Shown here piece after piece: positions 1 to 9,403 of a DNA stretch of 64,000 nucleotides. A model generated the notes under the pieces. The model worked only from the letters and a program-made list of their open reading frames with translations, did not search any database and was not told the DNA's origin. This stretch comes from CAG-632 sp963626805 (lineage in GTDB: Bacteria > Bacillota > Clostridia > Lachnospirales > Lachnospiraceae), in the NCBI GenBank assembly GCA_963626805.1, contig CAVFXS010000063.1:19545-83544 (forward strand), written 5' to 3'. Positions within the stretch are counted from its first letter, which is position 1. The number at the start of each line of letters is the position of its first letter. Made by a program: the position numbers and the translations under genes.

Positions 1-714
1 CCGTCCGAAGAGGAGTTGATGGATTACATCCTGCAGGAGATCCGGTTTGAGAAGGATCTGATGGGTAAAAAGCTTCTGATCACAGCGGGACCGACCGTGG
101 AAAGCATTGATCCGGTCCGCTTTATCAGCAATCATTCCACCGGAAAGATGGGCTATGCATTAGCACGCGTGGCAGCAGAGCGGGGAGCGGATGTAACATT
201 GATCTCCGGCCCGGTGAATCTGCAGGCACCACGGTTTGTAAATCTGGTGCCGGTAGTCAGTGCACAGGATATGTTTGAGGAAGTAAAGGCACATAGCGCA
301 GAGGCAGATATCATTATTAAGGCTGCCGCAGTTGCGGATTATACACCGGAAGTAGTGGCAGACGAGAAGATTAAGAAGTCGGATGGAGAAGCAGAACTGA
401 AATTAAAGCGCACGATAGACATTCTGAAATGGCTGGGCGAGAACCGTGCTGCCGGGAAGAAGCAGTTTCTGTGCGGATTCTCCATGGAGACGGAGCATAT
501 GGTTGAGAATTCCAGAGCGAAGCTTGAGAAGAAGAATCTGGATATGATCGTAGCGAATAATCTGAAGGTTCCGGGTGCGGGCTTTGGTGTGGATACCAAT
601 GTGGTAACCCTGATCACAAGATCGGAGACGAAGGAGCTGCCGCAGATGAGCAAAGAAGAAGTAGCAGCCGGGATTCTGAATGAGATCCTGCGGCTTCAGA
701 CACAGGAGAATTGA
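1..714 (+). CDS. coaBC: CoaBC C-terminal part (phosphopantothenate-cysteine ligase domain), 5' truncated
   Basis: The reading frame is open from the first base, so the N-terminal decarboxylase (CoaC) half lies outside the window. What is present is the CoaB domain, which joins 4'-phosphopantothenate and cysteine using CTP in coenzyme A synthesis. Visible signatures are the Rossmann-like nucleotide site GKKLLITAGPT, the segment HSTGKMGYALA, AVADYTPEV and the KIKK loop (DEKIKKS) that belongs to the ligase active site. A TTG-ATG pair at 16-21 could be mistaken for a start, but the upstream codons continue the expected linker between the two domains. The gene ends 19 bp before a sugar kinase and appears to lead into that transcript. 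Confidence 0.93.
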   Translation, partial: PSEEELMDYILQEIRFEKDLMGKKLLITAGPTVESIDPVRFISNHSTGKMGYALARVAAERGADVTLISGPVNLQAPRFVNLVPVVSAQDMFEEVKAHSAEADIIIKAAAVADYTPEVVADEKIKKSDGEAELKLKRTIDILKWLGENRAAGKKQFLCGFSMETEHMVENSRAKLEKKNLDMIVANNLKVPGAGFGVDTNVVTLITRSETKELPQMSKEEVAAGILNEILRLQTQEN

Positions 715-733
715 CAGAAAATGAGGTGATGAT

Positions 734-1627
734 ATGCGCCTTGGAGCATTAGAGGCGGGTGGCACGAAGATGGTATGTGCCATCGGAGATGAGAACGGTA
801 CGATTTATGAGCGGGTTTCGATTCCAACGACAGCACCGGAGGAAACGATGCCGCAGATCATAGAGTATTTCCGGACACATGGATATGCAGACGGACAGCA
901 GCTGGACGGAATCGGGGTCGCAGCCTTTGGACCAGTGGATGTAAAGCCGGCATCGGCGACCTATGGCAGGATTTTGGATACGGCAAAGCTGCCGTGGAGG
1001 CAGTATCCGCTTTTGGACTGTCTGAAGGAAGCATTTCCGATACCGATGGGACTGGACACGGATGTGAACGGTTCCTGTCTGGGGGAAGTGACCTATGGGG
1101 CAGGCAGAGGACTGGACAGCGTGGTATATATAACGGTAGGGACCGGTATCGGTGCCGGAATCTACATGGATGGAAGACTGGTTCATGGAATGCTTCATCC
1201 GGAGGCGGGGCATATGCTGATCGTTCCGGTTAAGGGAGATGAGGCGCATTGCGTCTGCCCATATCATACACATTGCCTGGAAGGACTGGCAGCAGGCCCA
1301 TCCATCGAGAAACGCTGGGGCAGGAAGGCGGCAGAGCTGGTAGAATGCCCGGAGGTATGGGAGCTTGAGAGTACCTATCTGGCACAGGCGATCACGAATC
1401 TGATCATGGTGGTTTCACCGCAGCGATTTATCCTGGGTGGCGGCGTTATGCACCAGAAGCAGTTATTTCCGCTGATTCGGCGGAAGGTAGTTGAGAATGT
1501 AAATGGATACATCCGGACACCGGAGATGGCAGATATGGATACCTATATCGTGCCTGCGGAGCGGAAGGATGATCAGGGAATATTAGGAGCCCTGCGTCTG
1601 GCACAGATGGCAGTGGAACAGAGATAA
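734..1627 (+). CDS. ROK-family sugar kinase, probable fructokinase
   Basis: A 297-residue cytosolic kinase of the ROK family. The N-terminal phosphate-binding motif reads EAGGTKMVCAIG, which is typical of the fructokinase branch (ScrK/GmuE type). The central ROK signature carries a zinc cluster, visible as GHMLIVP followed by HCVCPYHTHC. Fructokinase phosphorylates fructose at O6. The next gene, 11 bp downstream, is mannose-6-phosphate isomerase, which makes the same product from mannose-6-phosphate, so the pair would feed fructose and mannose into glycolysis. The ATG has GAGGTGAT upstream. Substrate is inferred from family and neighbour; glucose or mannose cannot be excluded. Confidence 0.85.
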   Translation: MRLGALEAGGTKMVCAIGDENGTIYERVSIPTTAPEETMPQIIEYFRTHGYADGQQLDGIGVAAFGPVDVKPASATYGRILDTAKLPWRQYPLLDCLKEAFPIPMGLDTDVNGSCLGEVTYGAGRGLDSVVYITVGTGIGAGIYMDGRLVHGMLHPEAGHMLIVPVKGDEAHCVCPYHTHCLEGLAAGPSIEKRWGRKAAELVECPEVWELESTYLAQAITNLIMVVSPQRFILGGGVMHQKQLFPLIRRKVVENVNGYIRTPEMADMDTYIVPAERKDDQGILGALRLAQMAVEQR

Positions 1628-1638
1628 GGAGAACAGAT

Positions 1639-2568
1639 ATGACACCGATATTTTTAAAACCGGTATTTAAGGAAATGATCTGGGGCGGTAACCGTCTCGG
1701 TACAGATTTCGGCTATGAGATTCCGGGGGATGACACCGGCGAATGCTGGGCAATCAGTGCTCATCCGAACGGAGACTGTGAAATCGTAAACGGCGAATAC
1801 GCAGGTATGCATTTAAGCGAGCTGTGGGCGAACCGCAGAGAGCTGTTCGGCAATATAGAAGGGGATCGGTTCCCATTACTGATTAAATTAATTGATGCAA
1901 AGGCAGACTTAAGTATCCAGGTACATCCGAATGATGCTTATGCGAAGGAGCATGAGAACGGTTCTCTGGGTAAGACCGAGTGCTGGTACATTGTAGATTG
2001 TGATGAGGATGCACAGATCGTGATCGGACATCATGCAAAGAATCATGAAGAAGTGAAGGAAATGATCCTGAACAAGCGTTGGAATGATTTTATCCGTGTC
2101 ATTCCGATCAAAAAAGGCGATTTCTTCCAGATCAATCCGGGAACCCTGCATGCGATCAAGGGAGGAACTCTGATTCTGGAGACCCAGCAGAACAGCGATA
2201 TTACATACCGGGTATATGATTATGACCGGTTAAGCAACGGGAAGCCGAGAGAGCTTCATGTGGAGAAAAGTATTGATGTGATCGAAGCACCGTTTGTTCC
2301 GTATGAGGTATCTGCGAATAAGGAGACCGGGGCAGGCTATGAGAAACAGAACCTGATCACCTGTGATTTCTATGCGGTAAATAAGATCGATATCGATGGA
2401 ACAGCAGCCTTCACACAGGATAAGCCATTTCTGGATGTGAGTGTTCTGGATGGCGAGGGTACGATTGACGGAATCGCAATTAAGAAGGGTGACCATTTCA
2501 TTCTGCCGGCAGGTTATGGTGATTACGAGCTGAGCGGCAAAATGATGCTGATCACGTCAAGCTTATAG
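1639..2568 (+). CDS. manA: Mannose-6-phosphate isomerase, class I (short type)
   Basis: A 309-residue cupin metalloenzyme that interconverts mannose-6-phosphate and fructose-6-phosphate. The zinc-site motifs are visible: SAHPNGDC, IQVHPND and GTLHAI. Its length matches the short Bacillus ManA/GmuF class and not the longer E. coli type. It starts 11 bp after the ROK kinase with AAGGAG upstream and is probably co-transcribed with it. No anomalies were seen. Confidence 0.92.
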   Translation: MTPIFLKPVFKEMIWGGNRLGTDFGYEIPGDDTGECWAISAHPNGDCEIVNGEYAGMHLSELWANRRELFGNIEGDRFPLLIKLIDAKADLSIQVHPNDAYAKEHENGSLGKTECWYIVDCDEDAQIVIGHHAKNHEEVKEMILNKRWNDFIRVIPIKKGDFFQINPGTLHAIKGGTLILETQQNSDITYRVYDYDRLSNGKPRELHVEKSIDVIEAPFVPYEVSANKETGAGYEKQNLITCDFYAVNKIDIDGTAAFTQDKPFLDVSVLDGEGTIDGIAIKKGDHFILPAGYGDYELSGKMMLITSSL

Positions 2569-2608
2569 GCCCATAAATAGTGGAAATGCAATCAGAAAGG
2601 ATTATGGT

Positions 2609-3391
2609 ATGCGATTCAGACCGTGTATTGATATTCATAACGGAAAAGTGAAACAGATCGTAGGCGGCAGTCTGGCAGATAAGAACAATCAGGCTGTTGA
2701 GAACTTCGTTTCGGAGCAGGATGCAGGCTTCTATGCGAAGCTGTACCGGACGAGCGGATTAAAGGGGGGACATATCATCCTTCTGAATCCGGCGGGCTCG
2801 GAATATTATGCGGCAGATGTGGAGCAGGCGAAGCAGGCACTGAAGGAGTATCCGGGTGGTTTGCAGATCGGCGGTGGCATGCAGGCAGAGAATGCGGCAC
2901 AGTTTCTTGCCATGGGCGCCTCTCATGTGATCGTAACCTCCTATGTATTCCGGGACGGCAGGATCTATTATGACCGACTGAAGGAGCTGGTACAGGCCGT
3001 GGGAAAGGAACATCTGGTGCTGGATCTTTCCTGCAGGAAGCGGGACGGGGCCTATTATGTGGTGACGGATCGCTGGCAGAAATTCACGGATGAGATCGTG
3101 ACAGTGAATCTGCTGGAACAGCTGGCAGGCTACTGTGATGAATTTCTGATCCATGCAGTCGATGCGGAAGGAAAGGCAAAGGGGATCGAGCAGCCGTTGG
3201 CGGAAATGCTTGGCAGCTGGTCCGGACTTCCGATTACTTATGCCGGAGGTGTAGGCAGCTTTGAGAATCTGAAGGTACTGAAGGAGCTGGGACGGAATCA
3301 TCTGGATGTAACGATCGGCAGTGCTCTGGATCTGTTTGGCGGATCCATGAATTATGAGAAGGTACTGGAATATTGCAGCGGGGAAGTATAG
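2609..3391 (+). CDS. hisA: Phosphoribosylformimino-AICAR ribotide isomerase, eukaryotic-type HisA
   Basis: A 260-residue TIM-barrel isomerase of histidine synthesis. The sequence resembles yeast HIS6 more than the usual bacterial HisA: it opens RPCIDIHNGKVKQIVGG, contains YAKLY, VIVTSYVF, LDLSCRK, EFLIHAVDAEG and ends with TIGSALDLFGG. These are hallmarks of the eukaryotic HisA family, which is known to occur in some bacteria. The gene stands alone, without other his genes nearby, between manA and a cellulase. The start ATG has AGAAAGGA upstream. Function follows from family; whether a standard hisA also exists elsewhere in the genome is unknown. Confidence 0.88.
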   Translation: MRFRPCIDIHNGKVKQIVGGSLADKNNQAVENFVSEQDAGFYAKLYRTSGLKGGHIILLNPAGSEYYAADVEQAKQALKEYPGGLQIGGGMQAENAAQFLAMGASHVIVTSYVFRDGRIYYDRLKELVQAVGKEHLVLDLSCRKRDGAYYVVTDRWQKFTDEIVTVNLLEQLAGYCDEFLIHAVDAEGKAKGIEQPLAEMLGSWSGLPITYAGGVGSFENLKVLKELGRNHLDVTIGSALDLFGGSMNYEKVLEYCSGEV

Positions 3392-3456
3392 GCGCAGCAG
3401 GACAGAGAAAATAAAAAGACAGAATATATAAAGAGCGAGGAAAGGCAGGAGACAAA

Positions 3457-5685
3457 ATGAGAAAAGCAAAACGTGTATTGGCGGTGGCAGTGGCACTGAC
3501 CATGGGTCTGACGATGGCAGGCTGTAAGGGTGGTAGTCCGTCAGAGGGTTCGACAGAACCGGTATCTACGGAGGAAGAGGTAACAGAGGTATCCGGAGAT
3601 AATCTGATTAAGAACGGTGATTTCAGTGACGGACTTACCAACTGGACGATTTATACAAAAGGCGGAGAAGCACAGCAGCTGGTAACAGACGATGGCGAGA
3701 TGGAGATCAAGGTATCCAATCCCGGTACACTGGACTATGCGATCCAGCCATATTATGACGGATTCTCATTGGACTCCGGCTGTGAATATCAGTATTCCTT
3801 TGATGTTCATTCTACCGTAGAGCGTACGATTCAGTGGCGGTTACAGTTAAACGGCGGAGATTATCATGCATATGTGAGTGATATTGTAACGGTGAATGAA
3901 GAGGTTCAGCATGTAACCTGTACCTTTAAGATGGAAGAAGCTTCCGATCCGGCACCAAGACTTTGTATCAATATGGGTATGGTGGAAGGATGTCCGGAGG
4001 ATCTGGGAGAGCATTCCGTATACTTTGATAATTTTGCATTATATATGACGGATGATTCCGGAAAAACAGAGTCGGAAACCGAAGTTGAGACTTCCGATAT
4101 CAATGTAAATCAGATCGGTTATCTGCCGTCGGAAGAGAAGAAGGCGGTTGTAAGACAGGATGGCGGCGATGCGATCACCGGCAGCTTTGATGTGGTAGAT
4201 CAGGATGGTAAGACGGTGTATACCGGAGAGCTTCAGGATGCAAAAGCGAACCCGTCTTCCAAAGAGCAGACTGCCATTGCTGATTTCACAGAGGTTACAG
4301 AGCCTGGCACCTATAAAATCGTAACTGCAGACTATGGAGAGTCCTTCTCATTTGAGATTGGTGAGGATGTGTATGACGCTGTATCTGACAGTGTTCTTCA
4401 TATGTTTTATCTGCAGCGGTGCGGAACCGAGGTTCAGGATGATGCCTTTGGTCATGTAGCCTGCCATACGGATGGAGCGATTGCATATGGTTCAGCATCA
4501 TCCGCATTCACCGAGGTGCTGGGTGGCTGGCATGATGCCGGAGACTATGGACGTTATGTGGTTCCGGGTGCAAAGGCGGCAGCAGATCTGATGCTGGCAT
4601 ATGAGGCATATGGCGATCAGTTCGGAGATGATACCGGTATTCCGGAGAGCGGAAATGATACACCGGACATTCTGGATGAAGTAAAATATGAATTAGACTG
4701 GATGCTGCAGATGCAGGATACAGAAAGCGGCGGTGTATATCATAAGATTACCGGAGAGAATTTCCCGGATACCGTTATGCCGGAGGAGGAGACTGCACAG
4801 ATGTATCTGGCACCGATTTCCACCACAGCAACGGCAGACTTTGCCGCAACCATGGCAATGGCAGCACGGGTATTTCATGATGAGGCAGCCGGTCAGGTAT
4901 ATCTGGATGCGGCGAAAAAGGCATGGGCATATCTGGAGGTGACTCCGGGAGATGGAGTCGGCTTTAAGAATCCGACCGGTATCGTGACCGGTGAATATGA
5001 TGATACCAATGATACGGATGAACGTTATTGGGCTCTTGCAGAGCTTTATAAGACCACACAGGATGAAACATATCTGAATGCATTAAAAGGATATTCCGCA
5101 GAGGAGATCGGTACCGGTCTCGGCTGGCAGAATGTAGGTCTTTATGGTATGTATGCATATCTGACCTCCGGTTCATCGGATGATTATTATGCGTCTGTAA
5201 AGGCACAGTTTGATAATGCGGTAGAGACTGCATATGAGAAGTATGAGAAGGATTCCTACGGCGTATCCCTCGGAACGTCGGATTATACCTGGGGCAGTAA
5301 TATGAATGTAGCAAACAACGGTATGTTATTCCTGATGGCGAATCAGTTAGAGGCGAATCCGGATTATGTAAAAGCAGCAAATGCACAGGTGGATTACCTG
5401 ATGGGAACGAATACCAATTCCTACTGCTTTATCACAGGATTCGGTACTTTATCACCGGTAAATCCACATCACCGTCCGTCACAGGCAGTTGGTCAGGCAA
5501 TGAGCGGAATGCTGATCGGAGGTCCGGATTCTAATCTGGAGGACCCGTATGCAAAGGCGACTCTGGTAGGAAAGGCACCGGCAACCTGCTATGTGGACAG
5601 TGTACAGAGTTATTCCTGCAATGAGATAACCATTTACTGGAACTCTCCATTGGTATACCTTCTGGCAGGAGTAGAGGCAAAATAA
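3457..5685 (+). CDS. GH9 endoglucanase lipoprotein with N-terminal carbohydrate-binding module
   Basis: A 742-residue surface glycoside hydrolase. Residues 1-23 form a lipoprotein signal ending in a lipobox (TMAGC, Cys23), followed by a Ser/Thr/Glu-rich linker. Residues about 48-200 look like a CBM4_9-type beta-sandwich (starts NLIKNGDFSDG, ends VYFDNFALYM). Residues about 212-305 match the Ig-like N-terminal domain of GH9 enzymes (VNQIGYLPSEEKKAVV). The rest is the (alpha/alpha)6 catalytic domain with the GH9 DAGD motif in GWHDAGDYGRYVVPG, the HHRPS motif and the C-terminal glutamate region NEITIYWNSPL. Expected role: cleavage of beta-1,4-glucans at the cell surface. It is a single anchored enzyme with no dockerin. 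Confidence 0.92.
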   Translation: MRKAKRVLAVAVALTMGLTMAGCKGGSPSEGSTEPVSTEEEVTEVSGDNLIKNGDFSDGLTNWTIYTKGGEAQQLVTDDGEMEIKVSNPGTLDYAIQPYYDGFSLDSGCEYQYSFDVHSTVERTIQWRLQLNGGDYHAYVSDIVTVNEEVQHVTCTFKMEEASDPAPRLCINMGMVEGCPEDLGEHSVYFDNFALYMTDDSGKTESETEVETSDINVNQIGYLPSEEKKAVVRQDGGDAITGSFDVVDQDGKTVYTGELQDAKANPSSKEQTAIADFTEVTEPGTYKIVTADYGESFSFEIGEDVYDAVSDSVLHMFYLQRCGTEVQDDAFGHVACHTDGAIAYGSASSAFTEVLGGWHDAGDYGRYVVPGAKAAADLMLAYEAYGDQFGDDTGIPESGNDTPDILDEVKYELDWMLQMQDTESGGVYHKITGENFPDTVMPEEETAQMYLAPISTTATADFAATMAMAARVFHDEAAGQVYLDAAKKAWAYLEVTPGDGVGFKNPTGIVTGEYDDTNDTDERYWALAELYKTTQDETYLNALKGYSAEEIGTGLGWQNVGLYGMYAYLTSGSSDDYYASVKAQFDNAVETAYEKYEKDSYGVSLGTSDYTWGSNMNVANNGMLFLMANQLEANPDYVKAANAQVDYLMGTNTNSYCFITGFGTLSPVNPHHRPSQAVGQAMSGMLIGGPDSNLEDPYAKATLVGKAPATCYVDSVQSYSCNEITIYWNSPLVYLLAGVEAK

Positions 5686-5705
5686 TAACGGGAGTGTGTG
5701 GATGA

Positions 5706-8318
5706 ATGGATACACAGAAACGTAAGGAAACGTTTTGGGCTAAAAATTATATATATATACTGGCAACCGGGATCCCGGCATTGATTATGCTGGGAGTCTG
5801 GATTGCGGATAAGATTGGGCCGGGCGGGCATTCGCTGATCATTATTGATGGTCTGCATCAGTATATGCCGTTCTTTTCGGATTATCAGGATAAGCTTCGG
5901 GAGGGAAGCAGTCTCTTTTACTCCTTTCAGGAGGGAATGGGAACGAATTTCCTGTCCCTGTGGTCTTATTACCTTGCCAGTCCGATAAATCTGCTGATTC
6001 TTCTGTTCCCAAAGAGCGGTCTGAATACAGCAGTCAGTCTGATCGTATCGCTGAAGATTGTCTTTTGCGGGTGGACATTCGCATATGCGGCATTGCATCG
6101 GAATAAGGTGCAGTACCGGCATCCGGGAGTGATTCCGCTGGCAGTTGCATACGCAATGTCTAATTATGTGATCGGTTATTACTGGAATGTAATGTGGATG
6201 GATTGTATCATGATCTTTCCGTTGATCGTGCTGGGATTTGATTATCTGGTATCAAGGCGGGATCCGAGACTTTATATTCTGACCCTGTTTTATGCATTGT
6301 TCTGCAATTATTATATCGGATTTATGATCTGCATATTTCTGGTGCTATGGGCGGTGCTTTATGATTACAAAAATATCCGGGAAATGGGTCGGACGGCATG
6401 GATGTTTGCCTGCAGCTCCCTGCTTTCCGGCGGCCTGGCCGGAATTGTATTGGTTCCGGCATATATGGGAATCATGAATACAGCTTCGGCGAAGAGAACA
6501 CTGCCGGGCTGGACCCAGTATGGAACCCTTTGGAATGCCATACAGGCGCACATGATCGGGAATGAACCGATCAACAATCAGGTCGATGACAGTGGTGTAA
6601 ACCTGTACTGCGGTATGTTTGCACTGTTCCTGCTGTTTGTTTATATGTTCAGTAAGGAGTTTGCATTACGGGAGAAGATCAAATATATTCTGATCCTCGG
6701 ATTTATGTTGATCAGTTATAATACGGAGATTCTGAATTATATCTGGCACGGCTTCCATAATCAGTACGGAATCCCGAACCGGTTCTCGTTCCTTTATATC
6801 TTCCTGCTTCTGTGGATCGGATATGAGGTGCTGTTACGATACCGGCGGATCGGAACGGTGCCGATGCTGTTATCCGGGATCTTTACGACCGGAATCACGC
6901 TGCTGTGTTATTATCAGGCGGACGAGAAGTTAAAGACGGTATTTTATATACTGGCGATTGCATTGCCGATCGTTTATATGATCCTGTCACTGCTTTATCA
7001 TCATTTTGAGAAGGCAGGGAAGGTCTGGAGAATCGTTCTGGCGGCAGTCATGAGTCTGGAAATGATTGGTGGTGCTATCTACGGATGGAGTTGTAACGGA
7101 ACGATTGATATAGAATATTATTTCAGCGATACAGATGCAATCGCACATATTAAGGATACGCTCTATGCTGAGGATGATAGTTTCTATCGGATGGAGCTGG
7201 GAAACACGAAAATGCTGGATGAGCCGACCTGGCACGGGCTTCATTGTCTGACCCTGTTTGGCTCGACGGCACAGGGCAATATGGTAACTGCAATGGGCCG
7301 GCTGGGATTCTATACCGGTGCCAATGAGTATCTGTATTGCGGAGCAACCCCGCTGACCAATGCGATCACATCCATGAAATACGTGATGTATCGGGATGGT
7401 GATTTTAATAATAATACCATGGTTTATAAAACGACCTATGACGGTGTGTCGGTTTATGAGAATCCGTACTGGCTGCCGATTGGTTTCTGTGTATCGCAGG
7501 ATCTGGCATACTATGAACCGATATCCACGTATTTTGAGGTACAGAATGGATTTGCACAGGCAGCAACCGGTCTGGATTCGCAGCTGTTTACGGTAACGGA
7601 GCCGATCTATACGGCAAGCGGAACCGGTTGTACGACAACGGTGCAGGACAATCAGATCACGTATGTAAAGGATGGCGTAGAGAAGCCGACCGTACAGGTA
7701 AGTTTTCTGGTAGAGGATAATGTAGATCTGTATATGGATATTTCCGGTGGCAATGTCAGACAGGTAAAGCTTTATCTGGATGGCAGACAGGTAGCCGATG
7801 ACCGTTATCAGAACCAGGCGTTTCATCTGGGAGCCCTGACCCAAGGGCAGCAGGTCATGCTGGAATTCACATTTAATACCGGTGGTTCGGATCAGGATAT
7901 CATTACCCTGCACACGGCACAGTTTCATAATGAGGTATGGGATGCTGTTTATGAGCAGCTTCAGAAGAACCCGATGGAGGTCACGGAGTACCGGGATGGC
8001 TATGTGAAGGGAACCGTGGAAGCAGACGATATGCAGATGCTGTTCTTCTCGATTCCGGAGGACAGTGGCTGGAGTATTTATGTAGATGGTGAGAAGGCGG
8101 AGCATACATCGGTTATGAATGCATTTATGGGCATTATGCTGGATGTGGGCAGTCATACCATAGAGCTGAAATATACCTCAGCGGGCTTCTGGAAGGGACT
8201 GATCCTGTCGTTGGCTTCCCTGGTGATCCTGCTGATCGTATGGCAGATCATCCGGCGGTATTTAAAGACATCGAAGGCGTCAGAGACAGATTCCGTGGAC
8301 AACGTGGAGAATTCATAA
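5706..8318 (+). CDS. YfhO-family polytopic membrane protein
   Basis: An 870-residue integral membrane protein. About a dozen hydrophobic segments fill residues 15-440, then an extracytoplasmic beta-rich domain follows (about 450-840), with a last membrane helix near 838-860 (LILSLASLVILLIVWQII). The early loop GGHSLIIIDGLHQYMPFFSDY and the segment FHNQYGIPNRFSFLYIF fit the YfhO family. In Bacillus these proteins are implicated in transfer of sugar to cell-surface polymers such as lipoteichoic acid. The next gene, galU, makes UDP-glucose, which is consistent with a role in envelope glycosylation. Substrate is unknown. Confidence 0.85.
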   Translation: MDTQKRKETFWAKNYIYILATGIPALIMLGVWIADKIGPGGHSLIIIDGLHQYMPFFSDYQDKLREGSSLFYSFQEGMGTNFLSLWSYYLASPINLLILLFPKSGLNTAVSLIVSLKIVFCGWTFAYAALHRNKVQYRHPGVIPLAVAYAMSNYVIGYYWNVMWMDCIMIFPLIVLGFDYLVSRRDPRLYILTLFYALFCNYYIGFMICIFLVLWAVLYDYKNIREMGRTAWMFACSSLLSGGLAGIVLVPAYMGIMNTASAKRTLPGWTQYGTLWNAIQAHMIGNEPINNQVDDSGVNLYCGMFALFLLFVYMFSKEFALREKIKYILILGFMLISYNTEILNYIWHGFHNQYGIPNRFSFLYIFLLLWIGYEVLLRYRRIGTVPMLLSGIFTTGITLLCYYQADEKLKTVFYILAIALPIVYMILSLLYHHFEKAGKVWRIVLAAVMSLEMIGGAIYGWSCNGTIDIEYYFSDTDAIAHIKDTLYAEDDSFYRMELGNTKMLDEPTWHGLHCLTLFGSTAQGNMVTAMGRLGFYTGANEYLYCGATPLTNAITSMKYVMYRDGDFNNNTMVYKTTYDGVSVYENPYWLPIGFCVSQDLAYYEPISTYFEVQNGFAQAATGLDSQLFTVTEPIYTASGTGCTTTVQDNQITYVKDGVEKPTVQVSFLVEDNVDLYMDISGGNVRQVKLYLDGRQVADDRYQNQAFHLGALTQGQQVMLEFTFNTGGSDQDIITLHTAQFHNEVWDAVYEQLQKNPMEVTEYRDGYVKGTVEADDMQMLFFSIPEDSGWSIYVDGEKAEHTSVMNAFMGIMLDVGSHTIELKYTSAGFWKGLILSLASLVILLIVWQIIRRYLKTSKASETDSVDNVENS

Positions 8319-8353
8319 AGAACATGTGACAGATCAACAGAAAGGAGTTATGT

Positions 8354-9241
8354 ATGAAGAAAAAAATACGAAAAGCGGTGATTCCGGCAGCAGGTCTGGG
8401 GACCCGTTTCCTGCCTGCAACGAAGGCAATTCCGAAAGAAATGTTACCGATTGTGGACATTCCGACAATCCAGTACATTATAGATGAAGCGGTTAAGAGT
8501 GGAATCGAGGAGATTCTGATCATTACTAATTCAAACAAGCATTGTATGGAGAATCATTTTGACCGGTCGTACGAACTGGAGGAGCGGCTGAAGGAATCCG
8601 ATAAGATGGAAGAATATCACATGATCTGTGACATTGCAAAGATGGCAAATCTCTATTATGTCAGACAGCAGGAACCCAAAGGACTGGGACATGCCATCCT
8701 CTGTGCAAAGAGCTTTATCGGGGATGAGCCGTTTGCAGTGCTTCTTGGAGATGATCTGGTCATGAATGAGGGCGGAGATCCGGCAATGCGCCAGCTGATT
8801 GCTGCATATAATCAGGTAGGTGCCAGTATTATCGGTGTACAGCAGGTACCGCATGAGAAGGTCAGCCGGTATGGGATGATCGAGCCGACTCGCAAGATCA
8901 CCGGAAGACGGATCAAGCTTTCAGATCTGGTGGAAAAACCGGCAACAGAGGAAGCACCGAGTGATCTGGCGATTGTAGGACGGTATGTATTAATGCCGGA
9001 GATCTTCGAAGTGCTGGAGAACCAGAAGCCGGGCAGAAACGGTGAGATTCAGCTGACCGATGCATTGCGTGATATTATGATCAGCCAGTCGGTGTATGCA
9101 TATGAATTTGAGGGACAGTGGTATGATGTCGGTGATAAATTCGGATTTATCAAGGCAACGATCCATGAAGCCCTGAAACGGGAAGAACTGCAGGAGCCTT
9201 TGATGCAGTACATGAAGGAATTGGTTACGGCTATAAAGTAA
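8354..9241 (+). CDS. galU: UTP-glucose-1-phosphate uridylyltransferase
   Basis: A 295-residue cytosolic nucleotidyltransferase that makes UDP-glucose from UTP and glucose-1-phosphate. The nucleotide-binding signature PAAGLGTRFLPATKAIPKEM is at residues 10-29, followed by LGDDLV and the VEKP motif. It lies 35 bp behind the YfhO gene with AAAGGAG before the ATG. UDP-glucose links to the galE/galT pathway encoded 39 kb away and to envelope polymer synthesis. Confidence 0.95.
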   Translation: MKKKIRKAVIPAAGLGTRFLPATKAIPKEMLPIVDIPTIQYIIDEAVKSGIEEILIITNSNKHCMENHFDRSYELEERLKESDKMEEYHMICDIAKMANLYYVRQQEPKGLGHAILCAKSFIGDEPFAVLLGDDLVMNEGGDPAMRQLIAAYNQVGASIIGVQQVPHEKVSRYGMIEPTRKITGRRIKLSDLVEKPATEEAPSDLAIVGRYVLMPEIFEVLENQKPGRNGEIQLTDALRDIMISQSVYAYEFEGQWYDVGDKFGFIKATIHEALKREELQEPLMQYMKELVTAIK

Positions 9242-9291
9242 AACCGGCTATTTTTTATAGAATCTAAAGGGGAAAACGGCAGGGAGCTACA

Positions 9292-9320
9292 TTGACAAAC
9301 TGTCTGCTTTGTGAGAAAAT
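9292..9320 (+). promoter_or_regulatory. Possible sigma-A promoter for the hybrid kinase
   Basis: TTGACA lies 17 bp from GAAAAT in the 162-bp gap after galU. The -10 element is weak (four of six), so this is tentative. Confidence 0.35.
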
Positions 9321-9403
9321 TAAACTAATTATAGGGTCATAATATATATTAATATTGGGGAATGTCCACACGTATGTAGATACTAAGAAAAAGGGGTGTA
9401 GTT

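Noticed and set aside
2759..3496. 245-codon minus-strand reading frame
   Set aside because: It is antisense to hisA, which has clear family motifs and a proper RBS.
6987..8156. 389-codon minus-strand reading frame
   Set aside because: It lies wholly inside the YfhO gene on the other strand and shows no family motifs; it is a by-product of codon usage.
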